This document shows, one piece after another, positions 1 through 11,700 of a DNA stretch of 64,000 nucleotides (position 1 is the first letter of the stretch; each line of letters opens with the position of its first letter). A program made the translations under genes and the position numbers. The notes under the pieces were generated by a model that was not told the DNA's origin, did no database searches, and was given only the letters and a program-made list of their open reading frames with translations. The DNA lies in contig CM076142.1 in the NCBI GenBank assembly GCA_038025085.1, positions 13,311,501 to 13,375,500 on the forward strand, read 5' to 3'. This stretch comes from Tetragonia tetragonoides. Taxonomy: Eukaryota; Streptophyta; Magnoliopsida; Caryophyllales; Aizoaceae.

Positions 1-290
1 GTTAGTGAAGGCATCTTAGGTTAACCTCTAATGGAGGTTAACTTGGTTGTCTTGCCTTTTCAAAAAAAAATAATAAAATAATAATAAAATAAGGGAAGGA
101 AATAGCCCATGAGTCCACAACATACAATACCACTATTAAGTACATGAGTGTAGTAATGAATTTTGAACCTCCAACCTTAAAGTAGGAGGTGTGGATGCTC
201 ACTATTAAGTTACCCCAACTTAAACTCTAAAGAAACTAATAATTTATTATTTTATGTATATCCTTCTACCCTTATAAAAGAGAAAATGGA
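1..290. other. AT-rich intergenic, nothing recognised
   Basis: No credible coding region. An A-rich stretch near 61-95 follows a short imperfect palindrome, which could be the 3' tail of an old retroposon, but no target duplication was found. Confidence 0.3.
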
Positions 291-765
291 CATTAAAAAT
301 TGTTCATTACACATTCATAATGAATAGTCCCCTGCCTCGTATTCCTTTTGTTTCTACCTTTTCTTCCTCATTTTCTCTTTCTTTTCTTTACTGAAAGGAA
401 AATAATTGTATGCCTAATTTCTTTTCTCTTGCCTTTTTTTTTAAATAATTTCCCATTTTTCCTTTTCTCTTTCCCATTCTCCTCCTCCTCCTCCAGCCTG
501 CTATATCGACTAGAGGAAGTACAGAATGATGGATATTAAACACTGTTCATTACACATTTCATAATGAATAGTCCCCTGCCTCATATCCTTTTTTTTTCTA
601 CCTTTTCTTCCGCTTTTCTCTTTCTTTTCTTTATTGAAAGGAAAATAATTGTCTGCCTAATTTATGTTATCTTGTCTTTTTTTAATAATTTCCCCTTTCC
701 CCTTTCCCTTTCCCTTTCCCTCCCTCCTCCAGCATGCTATACCGACTAGAGGAAGTACAGAGCTT
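291..765. repeat. Two-copy direct tandem duplication (~240 bp units)
   Basis: Unit 1 (about 291-530) and unit 2 (about 531-765) share the same order of blocks. Each starts with TGTTCATTACACATT, then AATGAATAGTCCCCTGCCTC, then a pyrimidine-rich stretch, GAAAGGAAAATAATTGT, and ends with CGACTAGAGGAAGTACAGA. The short ORFs here are translations of the pyrimidine-rich repeat and are not genes. Confidence 0.8.
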
Positions 766-827
766 CCATTCTTTTTTTTTAAATTTTCTTTTTATATGGC
801 CTATGCGTCCTCACCTAGCAACAATAA

Positions 828-1138
828 TGAACTGGCAAAAACTGATCCGATCCAAACCCGAACCGCCAGGCCGCCACAAAACCGACCCGACAAGATTCAA
901 ACCCAAAATGACCCGACCCATTTGGATCCGAGACCGAAATGACCCGAACCCGACTCGATCCCGAATATTGTGAGACAATATTTGTCAACCCCGTTGGATA
1001 ACCCGAAACCGAACCTGCATTTGACCCGATATATTCGACCCGTATTTGACCCGACCCGTATTTAACCCGATCCATATTCGACCCAACCGGTATTTGACCG
1101 ACCGAAATCCGACCCGACCGACCCATTTACCAGGTCTA
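828..1138 (-). mobile_element. hAT-like MITE copy (GGGTCGGGT-rich family)
   Basis: About 311 bp of GACCCG-rich sequence that is the reverse-complement relative of the 301 bp element at 24823-25123. It shares internal blocks such as TTGTGAGACAATATTTGTCAA and similar ends (TGAACTGGCAAA and CCAGGTCTA). Unlike the other copy it has no clear 8-bp target duplication, so it is older or its ends have diverged. Confidence 0.7.
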
Positions 1139-1616
1139 ACCACGCGTCAATTACCGAATCCAACCCAATCTGGAAAGAAGATTCGAGTCCTAGTCATTTC
1201 CAGGTTGGTGAAAGTACTAGAAGCAAGTGCATGTACTACAACAATTGAATACAACCATCATTTTTACCATTGAACTTGTTGGCGCCCACAGCTCAACACC
1301 CTCAGGCTCAAAACCGTGAACGTGCTCCCTTTAGGACAGTGCATGTAAGATGTAACCAACCACAAGCATTGCATTCTAGTGATTCTACGCTCAAAATCTA
1401 CTGCTTCTTGCTAGTTGTCAATTATAAAATCATAGTTCATCCCCAACAACCACTTCAGAAATTAAAGAAACAGAAGATATTGATTAGTTTTACATTTTAG
1501 ATCCTTTATTTTCTTCTTATGGTTTATAGACATGATTGATATCCTAGTCAATCCTAGATGATTTGTTGATATCAGAGGTACTTGGCAGATTGGACTAGAA
1601 TCTAATCAATCTATTA
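1139..1616. other. Intergenic, nothing recognised
   Basis: No coding signature or repeat structure was recognised here. Confidence 0.3.
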
Positions 1617-2967
1617 TCTAATATATATATATAAAGTTGGATCATGACCGTCGCTGCATCGATACGTGTCATGCCATGTCACGATCCCAATCATCATCAT
1701 ATCTAAAAGTCAATGCCATGTCACCCAAATAATTAATGACTGATACATTAACTATGTTATCTCATTAATTACGATACATGAACATTATTAATTTCATAGA
1801 TATGGTACATGAACTTAAAATAAATTATGCTAAAAACTAGGTACAACGAATCTAATTTATGAGAGAAAATAGTCCTAACATATATAGTCCATGTTTTGGT
1901 AGATTATACATCTGAAATTTTTAATGATTCTCCATGAAGATGGAGAAAAATAGTAGATTAGTAGAATATATAGTTAAGTAAGATAGTTGTAAACATATTT
2001 TTTTAGTATTTTTTTAATTAGAAAAATAAAAGATTAATTTGTCTATATGAATCCAAATAAACAATCGCTACATAATACATAATATTAAACAAAATTATAA
2101 GTGATTCTCCATGAAGATAGATAAATATAGTAAATTAGTACAATATTTAAGTAAAATAGGTGTAAATATAATTTATTTTTTTTCAACCAATTTCTTAATT
2201 AGAAAAATAGGAAATTAGTTTGGCAATGTGGATCCAAACAACTGTTGCATAATACATGACATTAAACATAATTTTTTTTTTAAATCAAAAAAATATTATT
2301 AATAATCTTAATACAATGTAGACCAAAGAAGAATAAAAACGTTAGTATGGGTATTGTCATGGTAGAAAGTTATAGAATTATACAAGCATGTAGAGGTATT
2401 AATATTTCGGTTGACAGAGCACGTGAAAATGGTAGTTAATTGTAAACCTTGCTTAACTATTTTCTTGAACAAAATTTTTGACGTATGAATTTTCTAAGAA
2501 AGAACATACTATAAAATAATCCTATATAAAAGTTGATCTAGCGCTGTTGTATAAATCAAAGAGAGATAAGAACCAATAGTAGTATATTGGCTATTAATAA
2601 TCTCGGTAGATAAATTTATGGACTACATAAGCATACAAATGTATGTATAAATCTAACGGGCTGCAAAGACATTTCATCAAGATGGTGCGCGGTTGGGAAT
2701 TTCTCAATTAACTATTTATTTGAATACTTTTTTAAAGTATGAAAATATATAAATTTAACTTATCATTTAAAGCTAAACAATTATTATTGTATGTCACATA
2801 AGCAATTTTATATTCACATAGCACAACTTTGGTTTTGTACGGGTAACTTCATATTAGTTATTATAGACGGTATTGATAAATCATCAACCTATTTTCTTGA
2901 TAGCATTCAAAATATATTTTCAAATGATAAACTACAAGCCCGTGCATCGCACGGGGCATACACCTAG
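1617..2967 (+). mobile_element. Helitron-like non-autonomous element
   Basis: The left end reads A|TCTAATATATATATATAAAG, which fits the 5'-TC end of Helitrons inserted after an A. The right end is a perfect 7-bp-stem hairpin, CCCGTGC-ATC-GCACGGG (2939-2955), eight bases before a terminal CTAG (2964-2967) that is followed by T. A hairpin just upstream of CTRR and insertion between A and T are hallmarks of Helitrons. No Rep/helicase coding sequence is visible, so the element is non-autonomous. The 5' boundary is less certain than the 3' boundary. Confidence 0.55.
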
Positions 2968-4190
2968 TATATATATATAAGTGGATGTGCACAATTGCTT
3001 GATGGACAAGTGGACATCCACATAAGCAAGGCACATCCACATAACTTGACATGTCATCTTTATTTAATATGCATGAACCTACATTAATACATATTTTCTT
3101 TTATTAAATAATGTTCTCTCCAAAAGTTAAGTACATGTATCTTACAAATATATTTTATTATTTTTTTTTATAATAATACATGCATATAATAATCACAAAA
3201 AATATCTATTTGCTCAATTGAGTTGTTGTATGATAATTTGCATCATCCTAAGTTTAGTGTTATTCCACACATTTTCTTTTTGAATGGTTTATTTTTAGTT
3301 ACGTTTCATATTTCATAATATGATTACAAGTATGTGCCTCGCATGGGCATATAAGAAAATATAAAGAATATTTGTTATATTGACATGTAGGCTTCGATAC
3401 ATTACTCTAAAAAATAACCATAATTACATACCTTTATAAGTCGAATTTTGACTATAATTTTCATTTATAATAAATAAGTAATAGTATGAAAGTACTTTTC
3501 AAGACAAATCCAACAAATATTGTTTCATACTTTTTGAATGAAAGTAATTTTGGCACGAAATATGCTCTAAGGAATACGAAATTGTCTTCAGATCTTTGAT
3601 ATTCGTTTCGGAATTCATGATTTACAAGTATATAATTTTCTTTCTATAGGAAAGAAAAACCACCAAGTTTAATTTATTAACATTTTTTTTTAAAGTAATG
3701 TATGTTATCAAGTTTACTACCCAATTTAAATAGTATACCAAAAAAATTTAAATAATTTGTGCACGATGAATGTGCACTCTTGCTAGATTGACACGTAAGT
3801 TTTGACACATGAGCAAATATTGACATACGATCAAATAGCGTAGATGTATAGGTGTATGTATCTTCTATTAGTATAGGTATATGTATCTTCAATTAGTATT
3901 AGTATAGGTGTATGTATCTTCTATTAGGCACCATATGTCTATTGGAGAATGTATCTAATAAATTACTACAATGAAATATTTTTATTTGGAACCAAATATA
4001 TTTAAATAAAATCGTGCATCACGCGGGGCATGCAACTAGAATCAAACAGGAAAGCAAAAAAATTGATTTGAGTATAAAATAGAGAAATTCAGAGATTATT
4101 TCATAGCAAGATGTGACATATGCAAAAAAATTCAAATTTATATCAATAAAAATATTTTAGATGTTATAAACACACTAACCGTGCATCACA
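2968..4190 (+). mobile_element. Series of degenerate Helitron-like 3' ends
   Basis: Further hairpin plus CTAG-like ends follow the first Helitron. One is CGTG-CAT-CACG at 4013-4023 with CTAG at 4036-4039. Another is CCGTG...CACGG near 4180-4194. A weaker relative lies near 3332-3348. The segment just after 2967 again starts with (TA)n and AAGTGGATGTG, like the start of the first copy. This looks like serial insertion or decay of related Helitrons. No genes are visible. Confidence 0.4.
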
Positions 4191-4646
4191 CGGAAATATA
4201 AATAGTTTATCATAAAAATGACTTTCAAGTTTCAACCAAAATTAATTTGTTGAAACTCATCATAATTAGTATTACAGATACTTATTTTAATTCACTTATA
4301 ATTGTAAAAAAGAAAAAAGCAATAAAGGCTCTAGTTATACTATTCACCGATGAAAGAATTATAAATTCAGATCATGAAGGGATTTTTTTTTTTTTTGGCA
4401 ACTTGAAGGGAGTTGACAAGATAAATCTTTTTATTATCAGAATTTGAAATACACTACTCCAAGTTAAACATAACTCTAATCCCTACCAAGAATCATACTT
4501 TTCTGATTCTCCCTAGAAAATACTCTACTTGACAAAAAAAAATTACAAATCAATTGAAATTGGAAAAATTTTGCAGGGCAGGGTAGGAGAATTAAAAGAA
4601 AAAGAAAAAGAAAAAGAAACAGAAACAGATCCCTTCAAATTCAACT
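4191..4646. other. 3' flank of the ERF gene
   Basis: AT-rich sequence downstream of the ERF stop codon (the gene is on the minus strand). It contains an AAAAAG/ACAGAA purine-rich simple repeat at about 4590-4630. It probably includes the 3' UTR. No other feature was recognised. Confidence 0.35.
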
Positions 4647-5644
4647 TCAATCAGAAGCAGATGGAACATCATCAAAACTCCATAGCTCCAAAGCAGCAGC
4701 ACCATCTTGACAACAATTTGGTGGTGGATTTGTGGTAGTGGACTGACCATCAAGATATGGAATTTCATAAAACTTCATGTAATTTTCATATGCCATAAGC
4801 TCCTCTGAAAGTTTTTGCACTTCACTCTCCACTTCTTCATCTTCCACCACAATCACCTTCTCATCCTCTTTCTCTCTCCTCACTGGACTCATTTCTCTCA
4901 CCTCTTCCTTCACTTGATGGCTATTACCACCAATTAGACCCATCAAATTTGAGGCATTTTCAGCAGATTCTGAGATAAACCCAGATGAGTTCTCCTCATT
5001 TAAACCAAACCCATTTGATAAAAATGGCTGGATTTGTTGATTCAAGTACCCAAAATTCAAACTTTCATTATTGGGTACATAAGAGCCGCCATTATTGTAC
5101 TGTTCTTGAACTTGACGGTGGCGTTTATTATTTTGAGAGGGGTAAACGACGGCGTTGTTGTTGTTTTCTTCTTCATTTGGGAAATTCACCTTAGCTTTTT
5201 TACCCCGAATTTTACGAGCTTCTCTATCATAAGCTCTAGCAGCTTCATCAGGTGTATTGAATGTACCAAGCCAAACACGAACACCTTTTCTTGGGTCACG
5301 AATCTCAGCTGCCCATTTACCCCATGGTCTCTGTCTTATTCCTCTGAATTGGGTCTTTCTCGGCTTTTTTGGGCGCTTTCCAGATTGCACACCACCTGTT
5401 CGACGAAATTACTCAGTGAAATCATATCATTTAAACCCACATAAAAAAACAACCATTACATGAGAGAGAAAACAAAAAAAATACCTGAAGAGGAAAGAGC
5501 TCTTTTGGGTGGATGTTGATCTTCTTCTTTGGTGAAATGATTAGAAGATGAAAAGAAAGAATTTGGCCAGAAATCTGAACCAGAATTAAGCCCTCGACCT
5601 TGATTTCGAGGGATTAAATCAGCTAATATTGCACCTCCACACAT
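4647..5644 (-). CDS. Group VII ERF transcription factor (RAP2.12/RAP2.2-type), oxygen-labile N-degron
   Basis: Exons 5644-5485 and 5395-4647 join in phase to give 302 aa. The protein begins MCGGAIL, the conserved N-terminus of group VII ERFs. In Arabidopsis, Met is removed and the exposed Cys2 is oxidised by plant cysteine oxidases, which sends the protein to the PRT6 N-degron pathway in normal oxygen. One AP2/ERF DNA-binding domain spans roughly residues 70-126 ([17 protein letters not shown], then VRVWLGTF and AARAYD). It has the Ala and Asp typical of the ERF subfamily, which binds GCC-type sites. Basic segments flank it (KRPKKPRK and KRHR). The acidic, aromatic C-terminus ends [14 protein letters not shown], like the activation region of RAP2.12-type factors. 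It is expected to act in the nucleus on hypoxia and flooding genes. The single intron after a short first exon is the usual structure. The exact orthologue (RAP2.2, RAP2.3 or RAP2.12) was not decided. Confidence 0.95.
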
Positions 5645-5811
5645 TTGGGGTTATGGGTTCTTTCTATAAGGTTTAAGTTTTTGTGAAACACGTTTGGAAA
5701 ACAAGTTTTGGTTTTTGGTTGAGTAAGTTTTGTTTTAGTGATGAGGATTGAAGAAATGTTACTTGAATACTGTGATGAGAGAGAAAGACAGGGTAAGAGT
5801 AAGAGGTGCAA

Positions 5812-5818
5812 TTTATAA
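5812..5818 (-). promoter_or_regulatory. Putative TATA box of the ERF-VII gene
   Basis: On the minus strand the sequence reads CATTATAAATTGC, 168-174 bases upstream of the ATG at 5644. This is a plausible distance for a plant 5' UTR. No other core element was verified. Confidence 0.45.
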
Positions 5819-6030
5819 TGGCGGTGGGAAAGTATTTTAAGTTGGAGACAACGTTACACGCGGGGTTTCGCTGCATTTACCATTGCTAAGTGCTTACACT
5901 TTTTTTTTTTACCACTCTTTGATTGGTCTTTCGTGGTGGGCAAGTTTGTCTCCTTTATGTCTCGAAGACTCGAAATGTACTAGAAGCTTTTTTTAGACTT
6001 AGTGTTGAGGACATCCAAATTACTTGTATC

Positions 6031-6640
6031 CGGTCCACGTTTTAACCTTAGCTAGTTAGCTTTTTTGTACTGGACAATGATTGGTATACACTATGTGTAG
6101 TATACACAAAGTTATTTAGTGCAATTTCTCTCCTTTTCCTTGGGCTCTTTTTAGATTTCATAGGGGTAGTATGGGTATTTGGGATCCAAGGGAGAGGAGA
6201 GAGATAGACACTAGACAATTTTGTGTATACTACACATGGTGTAAGGCTAGCTTTTTTGTACTAGTAGTCTAGTACCACCACTTTACACCTATCAAACGGT
6301 TTGGGTTATGAACGATTACATCGAAATCGGTTATCACCAGGTCGAGTTATTACGAATTAAGTATCAGGTCAAAACAGCTCATAAATTTGGGATTTCGAAT
6401 TCGGGTCATTAACAGAACAAACTTTTTGGATGAGATTTTTGGATTCCGTTCCACGTTTTAACCTTATTACTAGTTTACTATCACCACTGAATTTACACGA
6501 ATTACACCTATCAAACAATTTGGGTTCTAGCAATTATTTCGGGATTGAGTTATCAGCAAGTCGGGTTATTATCGTTTCGAGTATCAGGTCGAAATAACTT
6601 GTAAATTTAAAATCTCGAATTCGGATCATTAGTAGGATGG
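6031..6640. repeat. Imperfect tandem duplication upstream of the ERF gene
   Basis: Unit A (6031-6445, interrupted by the MITE at 6087-6243) and unit B (6446-6640) share CCACGTTTTAACCTTA, ACACCTATCAAAC, GGTTATCA/AGTTATCA, GAGTATCAGGTC-like blocks and CTCGAATTCGG-like blocks in the same order. They have diverged substantially. No coding sequence was seen. Confidence 0.6.
6087..6243. mobile_element. Short TIR element (MITE), ~157 bp
   Basis: Near-perfect terminal inverted repeats: TACACTATGTGTAGTATACA at the left, and the reverse complement of TGTATACTACACATGGTGTA at the right. A 15-bp direct repeat TAGCTTTTTTGTACT lies outside it at 6057-6071 and 6248-6262. The superfamily was not assigned. 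Confidence 0.7.
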
Positions 6641-6909
6641 ATTTCTTCTGATCGAGTATTTAGCAGGTCGTCTTTTTGAGTTTAATAGCTAATTTATATT
6701 GCGTGATACAATTAATAGGGTGAAATTTTCGAGTTTAATGTTCCATTAATTGCATGCATGTGCTCTGCACAAATTTGATGTTAATGTAACAAAATAAAAG
6801 TGGTAATAAAAATACCTTTAATAAATCATCAATAAGTTTTTTCTAATAGATTATTAAGCAAGTCGTCATTCATAGTCATTACTTGAGATTTTCGCATTTA
6901 TGTTGTATA

Positions 6910-7182
6910 CTCCCTCCGTCCCAATATTTTCTTCTCATGACCAAAAGGCACGCAAATTAAGAAAAGGTGAAAGTAGCCAATTTTTGTCAACTTTGCCCCT
7001 GATTTAATGAGTTAAGAGAGAGGTAAAAATCTGGGACCACAAGCACATGGGGTGGTTTGATGAGTAAGTGAGGGGTAGTATAGGGATTTAACACTAGAAA
7101 AGTTACTATTTTAGGTAATGAGAAGAATATATAGGGACTGCTCAAAATGGAAAGTGAGAAGAAAATATAGGGACGGAGGGAG
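6910..7182. mobile_element. Stowaway (Tc1/mariner) MITE
   Basis: TIRs start CTCCCTCCGTCCCAATATTT and end with GGGACGGAGGGAG, flanked by TA on both sides (6908-6909 and 7183-7184). The 273 bp length and TA target site match plant Stowaway MITEs. Translations across it are not genes. Confidence 0.9.
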
Positions 7183-7408
7183 TATATGAATGATAAGATA
7201 TGAATTACTTTTTTGTTGTGTATATGGTTAGGCTGATGCAAAGTGATCATGTTCACATAATAATGAAAAAAAAAAAAGTGATCGTGCTCACATAATCACA
7301 TGTTCATCATGATATTGTTCACTGAATCGGTGAACATCATGGTATTCTCATAGGTAAGTATGTAAAATCTATATTGATAGAAATATATAATCAAATTGGA
7401 TTCAAGTA

Positions 7409-8007
7409 AAAAACCCTAGCCTCCCTCCTTTCTTTCTCCTCCTTCTTTTTAGTAACTTTTAGTAAAACCTAACCTTTAATAAAACATATTTTCAGGTCGG
7501 GAGGGTCGATTTAGGTCATTTCTGGCCTGTAATTGATGATTTTTATCACGTTTCATCTTGATTTCTAACTTTTTTTTTGTTATGAGTTGAATAATTTCTC
7601 TCCCTTTGTGGAGTTTTTAGGGATCTTTCTATCTTCCTTTCTACAGGATTCTTTTTCGCCTATCGTGCGATTGATTAATAGTAGAAGCAGTATGAATTTG
7701 GGGATCGGATATACACATGATCGACGGAATCAGACAGAGGTTTGTGGGCAAGCGATTGCGTCACTTGTGGTGAAAATCTCCACTTCCATGAAAGATGAAG
7801 ATACATCAAAGGAAGCACATGGTTACTATGCAGTTGGGAGTCGCACCTGAGTATTTTAGTATATTTGCTTGTTAGTGGATTTTTTGTTGTTTCTATTGAT
7901 TTAGTATGTTCTAGGGTTATTTTTTATTGTAGATACCGTATGGCTTTTCTATGAATGAAAGTCTCCTATTCCCCTCTCAAAAAAAAAAAAAAAAAAAAAA
8001 CAAAAAA
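7409..8007 (+). mobile_element. Full-length ~0.6 kb poly(A) retroposon, copy 1
   Basis: Flanked by a perfect 17-bp target duplication CAAATTGGATTCAAGTA (7392-7408 and 8008-8024). The insert starts AAAAACCCTAGCCTCCCTCC and ends CCCCTCTC followed by about 20 A. A full-length relative lies at 59879-60445 on the other strand with its own 16-bp target duplication. Both copies encode a similar peptide (about 80-100 codons; shared segments SRSSMNLG, YTHDR and KISTSMKDEDTSKEAHGYYA). No reverse transcriptase, intron, or recognisable tRNA-type A/B boxes are present. It could be a processed-transcript or SINE-like family mobilised in trans by a LINE. The parent is unknown. Confidence 0.85.
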
Positions 8008-8024
8008 CAAATTGGATTCAAGTA

Positions 8025-8786
8025 TTTTTGCAGTTCACACCTATACATGCATAATACACTATACTTTGTGCTTTCGACTTTGAAACTAGTAAGTAATGCT
8101 AATTAACACTCCTTAGATATAGATGAAGAACTTGTGGTTGTGGCCAAGGATCAATTGCATTGGCAAAATCATTACCCCAAGGATCATTCTATTAAGTAAT
8201 TACTCATTAAATTATGATATGAGACGTCTACATCTACATGTTCGATGACATAGAAGGCTGAAAATCATATGTCAATATAGCAATTGTGCATATTCACTCG
8301 GAAAAAAAAATCAACTAGTTATACATAGGGTAATTTGACGAGTGCTAATGGCAATAAAGTTCCACACGCACACAAATAGGTTTATGTATGACATTATACT
8401 TTCAAATTCTAAAGTTCCGCACAAAAAACTTATATATGACAATGTACTTTCAAATTCTTGCTATACAATCACGAACAAGAGTATATACTTTTTTTGCTAG
8501 TGAACAAGACTATATACTTAACAGTTCACCTACACCAATTTCAACAAGCAACTGAGCAGACCCTCAAAAAAACTATTGAAAGATTCCAGGTAGGCCTATC
8601 AAAACTCATATTCACAGGAAAATCACGCAACGTTCATGAAAGCAACACTGAAAAGCAAACTGTCTAATCATAGCACTAATGTGAGCGGCGATCTTCAATT
8701 ATAGCCATATAAGCACTTCCCACATGAATGTATGGCAAAGGATTCATGAAAAGCACTTCCTATAGTATCCATGAGGACTAGACTGA
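8025..8786. other. 3' flank of GBPL3
   Basis: AT-rich sequence between the retroposon and the GBPL3 stop codon. It probably includes the GBPL3 3' UTR at its right side. No gene or repeat was recognised. Confidence 0.35.
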
Positions 8787-11700
8787 TCAATACCTCTTGA
8801 GGATACACCTTTCATATAAACCAAGAACTTGCTTCTTGCTGTGACTGGCCAGCTTAAATAGCTCAGCACCGAAATCATGGTTTACAAGCTCTTGCTTGAG
8901 TTTCTGAATACTGAACTTCGTGTAATCTTCTGACGTTTTTTGCTGACCTTCTTCACCACCCCCTAACACTGAACCACCATCTTCTGGTGATGCTCCTTCC
9001 TGAAAAGGGCTACTACTGCTCTTTAGCTTCTTGGCTTGGGTGAGTTTGTCACCAAGATCAGCACCCTCAAAAGAATCCATCCCCATTTCAAATTCATCCA
9101 CCCTCAAACGTTTCCCACGTGAAGCAGTCTTAAGCTTTGCATCCAACGCTGATTCGTTCAAACGAACAGAAGTCAGCTCTTGTTGGATTAAATCAAGCTT
9201 ACCCTGGGTGGCTTGCAGCTGAACAGAGAGGGCTTCAGCTCTGCGGTTTGCTTCTGCTCGAGCACTACGTTCAGCCTCAAGTAAATTATCGAGGACTTGA
9301 ACTGTGCTGGATCTTTGCTCATTGTTTGATTTCATTAGAGACTCAATCTCCTTCTCTCTTTCATCAACTCTAGCCTCTAGTAATGCCACTTTAGATTTAG
9401 CATCCTTCACTGATGCACGCAGTGTTACAACTTCGTCAATCAGGTCCTTTTTCTGCCTCTCCAAATTTTCAATCTGCCTATCTGCCTTCTCTATTCGAGC
9501 CAATCTTTCCATTGACATACGCTGGATATCACTCTTTTCCTGCAGGGCATTTGCTGCTTCTGCTCGGGCTTTGTCTGCTATCTCACTGGCTCTTCTGGCT
9601 TCCTTTTCAGAAGCTGTACATCTCTCTTGCAACTCATCAAACCTCATGAAATCAGATTGATACTTCTCCTCCAAATGGACTTTCTCCTGCTCACGTATTT
9701 TAGCTTTTCTCTCATAAGATAGAGCAGCTGCATTAGCAGCTTCCAGCTTTTCAGTCAGCACCTTAATGTCAAGTTTCAAGTCTGCTACTTCCATATCATA
9801 GTTTTTTATCTTTGACTCAGCAACCTAAGAAGATTGAACCACAATGATCAAACTATTGATGCATATTAAAAAAAGAAAAAGAAAAAGGGAGTAATTGTAA
9901 GGTGGATGCAAGTATAGGGCAAATTATATAGAAGACTACCCCACAGGCCACAACAAAAACCACAAAAAAGAAAAAGAACAAGAAAAAAAAGTGAGAGAAA
10001 AGACTAATTAAATCCTGTTTAGTTCAATGTTATGTTTGTCATTATTTTGCATCATCTTTCTTATACGTCATAGCAAGACGTACAACAAATTACTGTACTT
10101 CAGTTGTTTGCAAGGAATTTCGCTTCTGTAGGTTCTCATCAAGTTATCCAAGTCAAGCTTAGATAATTTTTGACATTAAAAGCTACTCCATTTGGTTGTC
10201 AGACAAATTCTCTCCATTTTAACTAGCCTTGCAAGTTTATTCTCCAGAAAGAGCACTATTTCTTGATCACTCAAGATTGGCTTTTATATTGGCCAAAGTT
10301 CACGAGTCTAGTTCAACACCAAGGCAAAAGGTCCGGGATGTAAATGCGAACTGCCAAGCTCATGATTCTGTGTGAGTATTTGAGAAACAATGATACAACT
10401 ATCTTACGGTGCTCCATCAAAATATACTGAATATAGGCAATCAAATATAAAGTGCCAAGCTCATTATTCCATAGGAGATTATTTATTGGTTTATGCAATA
10501 CACTAATTGAATATATTGAGAAACAATGATAACTCCTGTCATACTGTCCTCTATATTTGCAGGGAGTCTAAGTTCCATTTCAATCTATTATCATGATTGT
10601 ACTTAGTTCGTATCTACATGACACCAATTCGTTGTAGTTAGTTTCTGAACAAAAGTTCTTTTCCTATTTTATACAATATTTTCTCCAAAACTTAAGGACT
10701 CAAGGTAGGACCTCATACATTAGACAGCATGTCTGCTTGAGGAAAAGAATAAAAAATAAACGTCTTGGCCAGGAAGAACATTTGCAATACACAGCAGAGC
10801 AGACCAACAGACTTTAACAATACTTACCTTCAACCCTAACTTTAAAGTTGTCAATTGTTGTTCCGCGTGATCGTTCTTTGCTACCTTGTTTCTGAGCTCC
10901 TCTTCCTGCACATAATAATTCATACACAAAAAATGCATGATTGTGACTTGTGAAGAAGATATGCACTCTTTCCTGATGCATTCATACGACATCATGAAAC
11001 CAACACAAGGAGTTCTAGAAAAATGTAAATTAAAGGCTAGGTAGACTATCTCTGACCTTTTCAGCCATAGTTTTAGCAAATTCAGCTCTAAGAGTATCTT
11101 CTCTTAATTGCATATTCTTATTTGCACGATTTTGTACAGCAGTTGCTTTCTCAAGGGCTGATTTTGCTTCTCCCACGGCAACATCATACTTTCGTTTCCA
11201 TTCCTCTGCTTCCTCTTGAGCAGACCGAGCTTGCTCACGGATAGCAGCGAGACTCGCTTCAGCAGCACTGCTCCTATACTTAATAACAGCTATTTCTGCA
11301 CAAGCTTCATCTTCTCCAGTTTTCTGCTTCGATATGACTTGTTCATATTTCTTTTTCCAATCTAGGGACTCCTTCTTTACTGAATCCAATGTTTTTAATA
11401 AGCTGGAGCACCTCTCTTCTAAAGAACTACATTTACTTTCTAAATTAGCAATACGGCTCAAATAGTCATCAGCTATTTTCTTTTTGTCAGTAATAGCATC
11501 TTCGTAGCGCTTCAAATAGTCAAATTTTTGTTTCTCACTTGCTTCTAACTGCTTGCTGAACAAAGCCATCTTATCTTCATTGGATTGACACTTCAGTATA
11601 AGGGCACTTCGATCTGATCCAATCTCATCAATTTGCTTCTTTGCAAGGTCAGAAATCAAACCTTCAAAACTGGGAAATCACACACCATCAGATGAAGATT

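Noticed and set aside
120..225. tRNA- or SINE-like B-box motif near TTTTGAACCTCC
   Set aside because: No A box at the right spacing, no cloverleaf and no target duplication were found.
8787..11669. The coiled-coil exons as a separate gene
   Set aside because: Frames and splice sites join them to the GTPase exons, and GBPL3-type proteins carry this coiled-coil tail.
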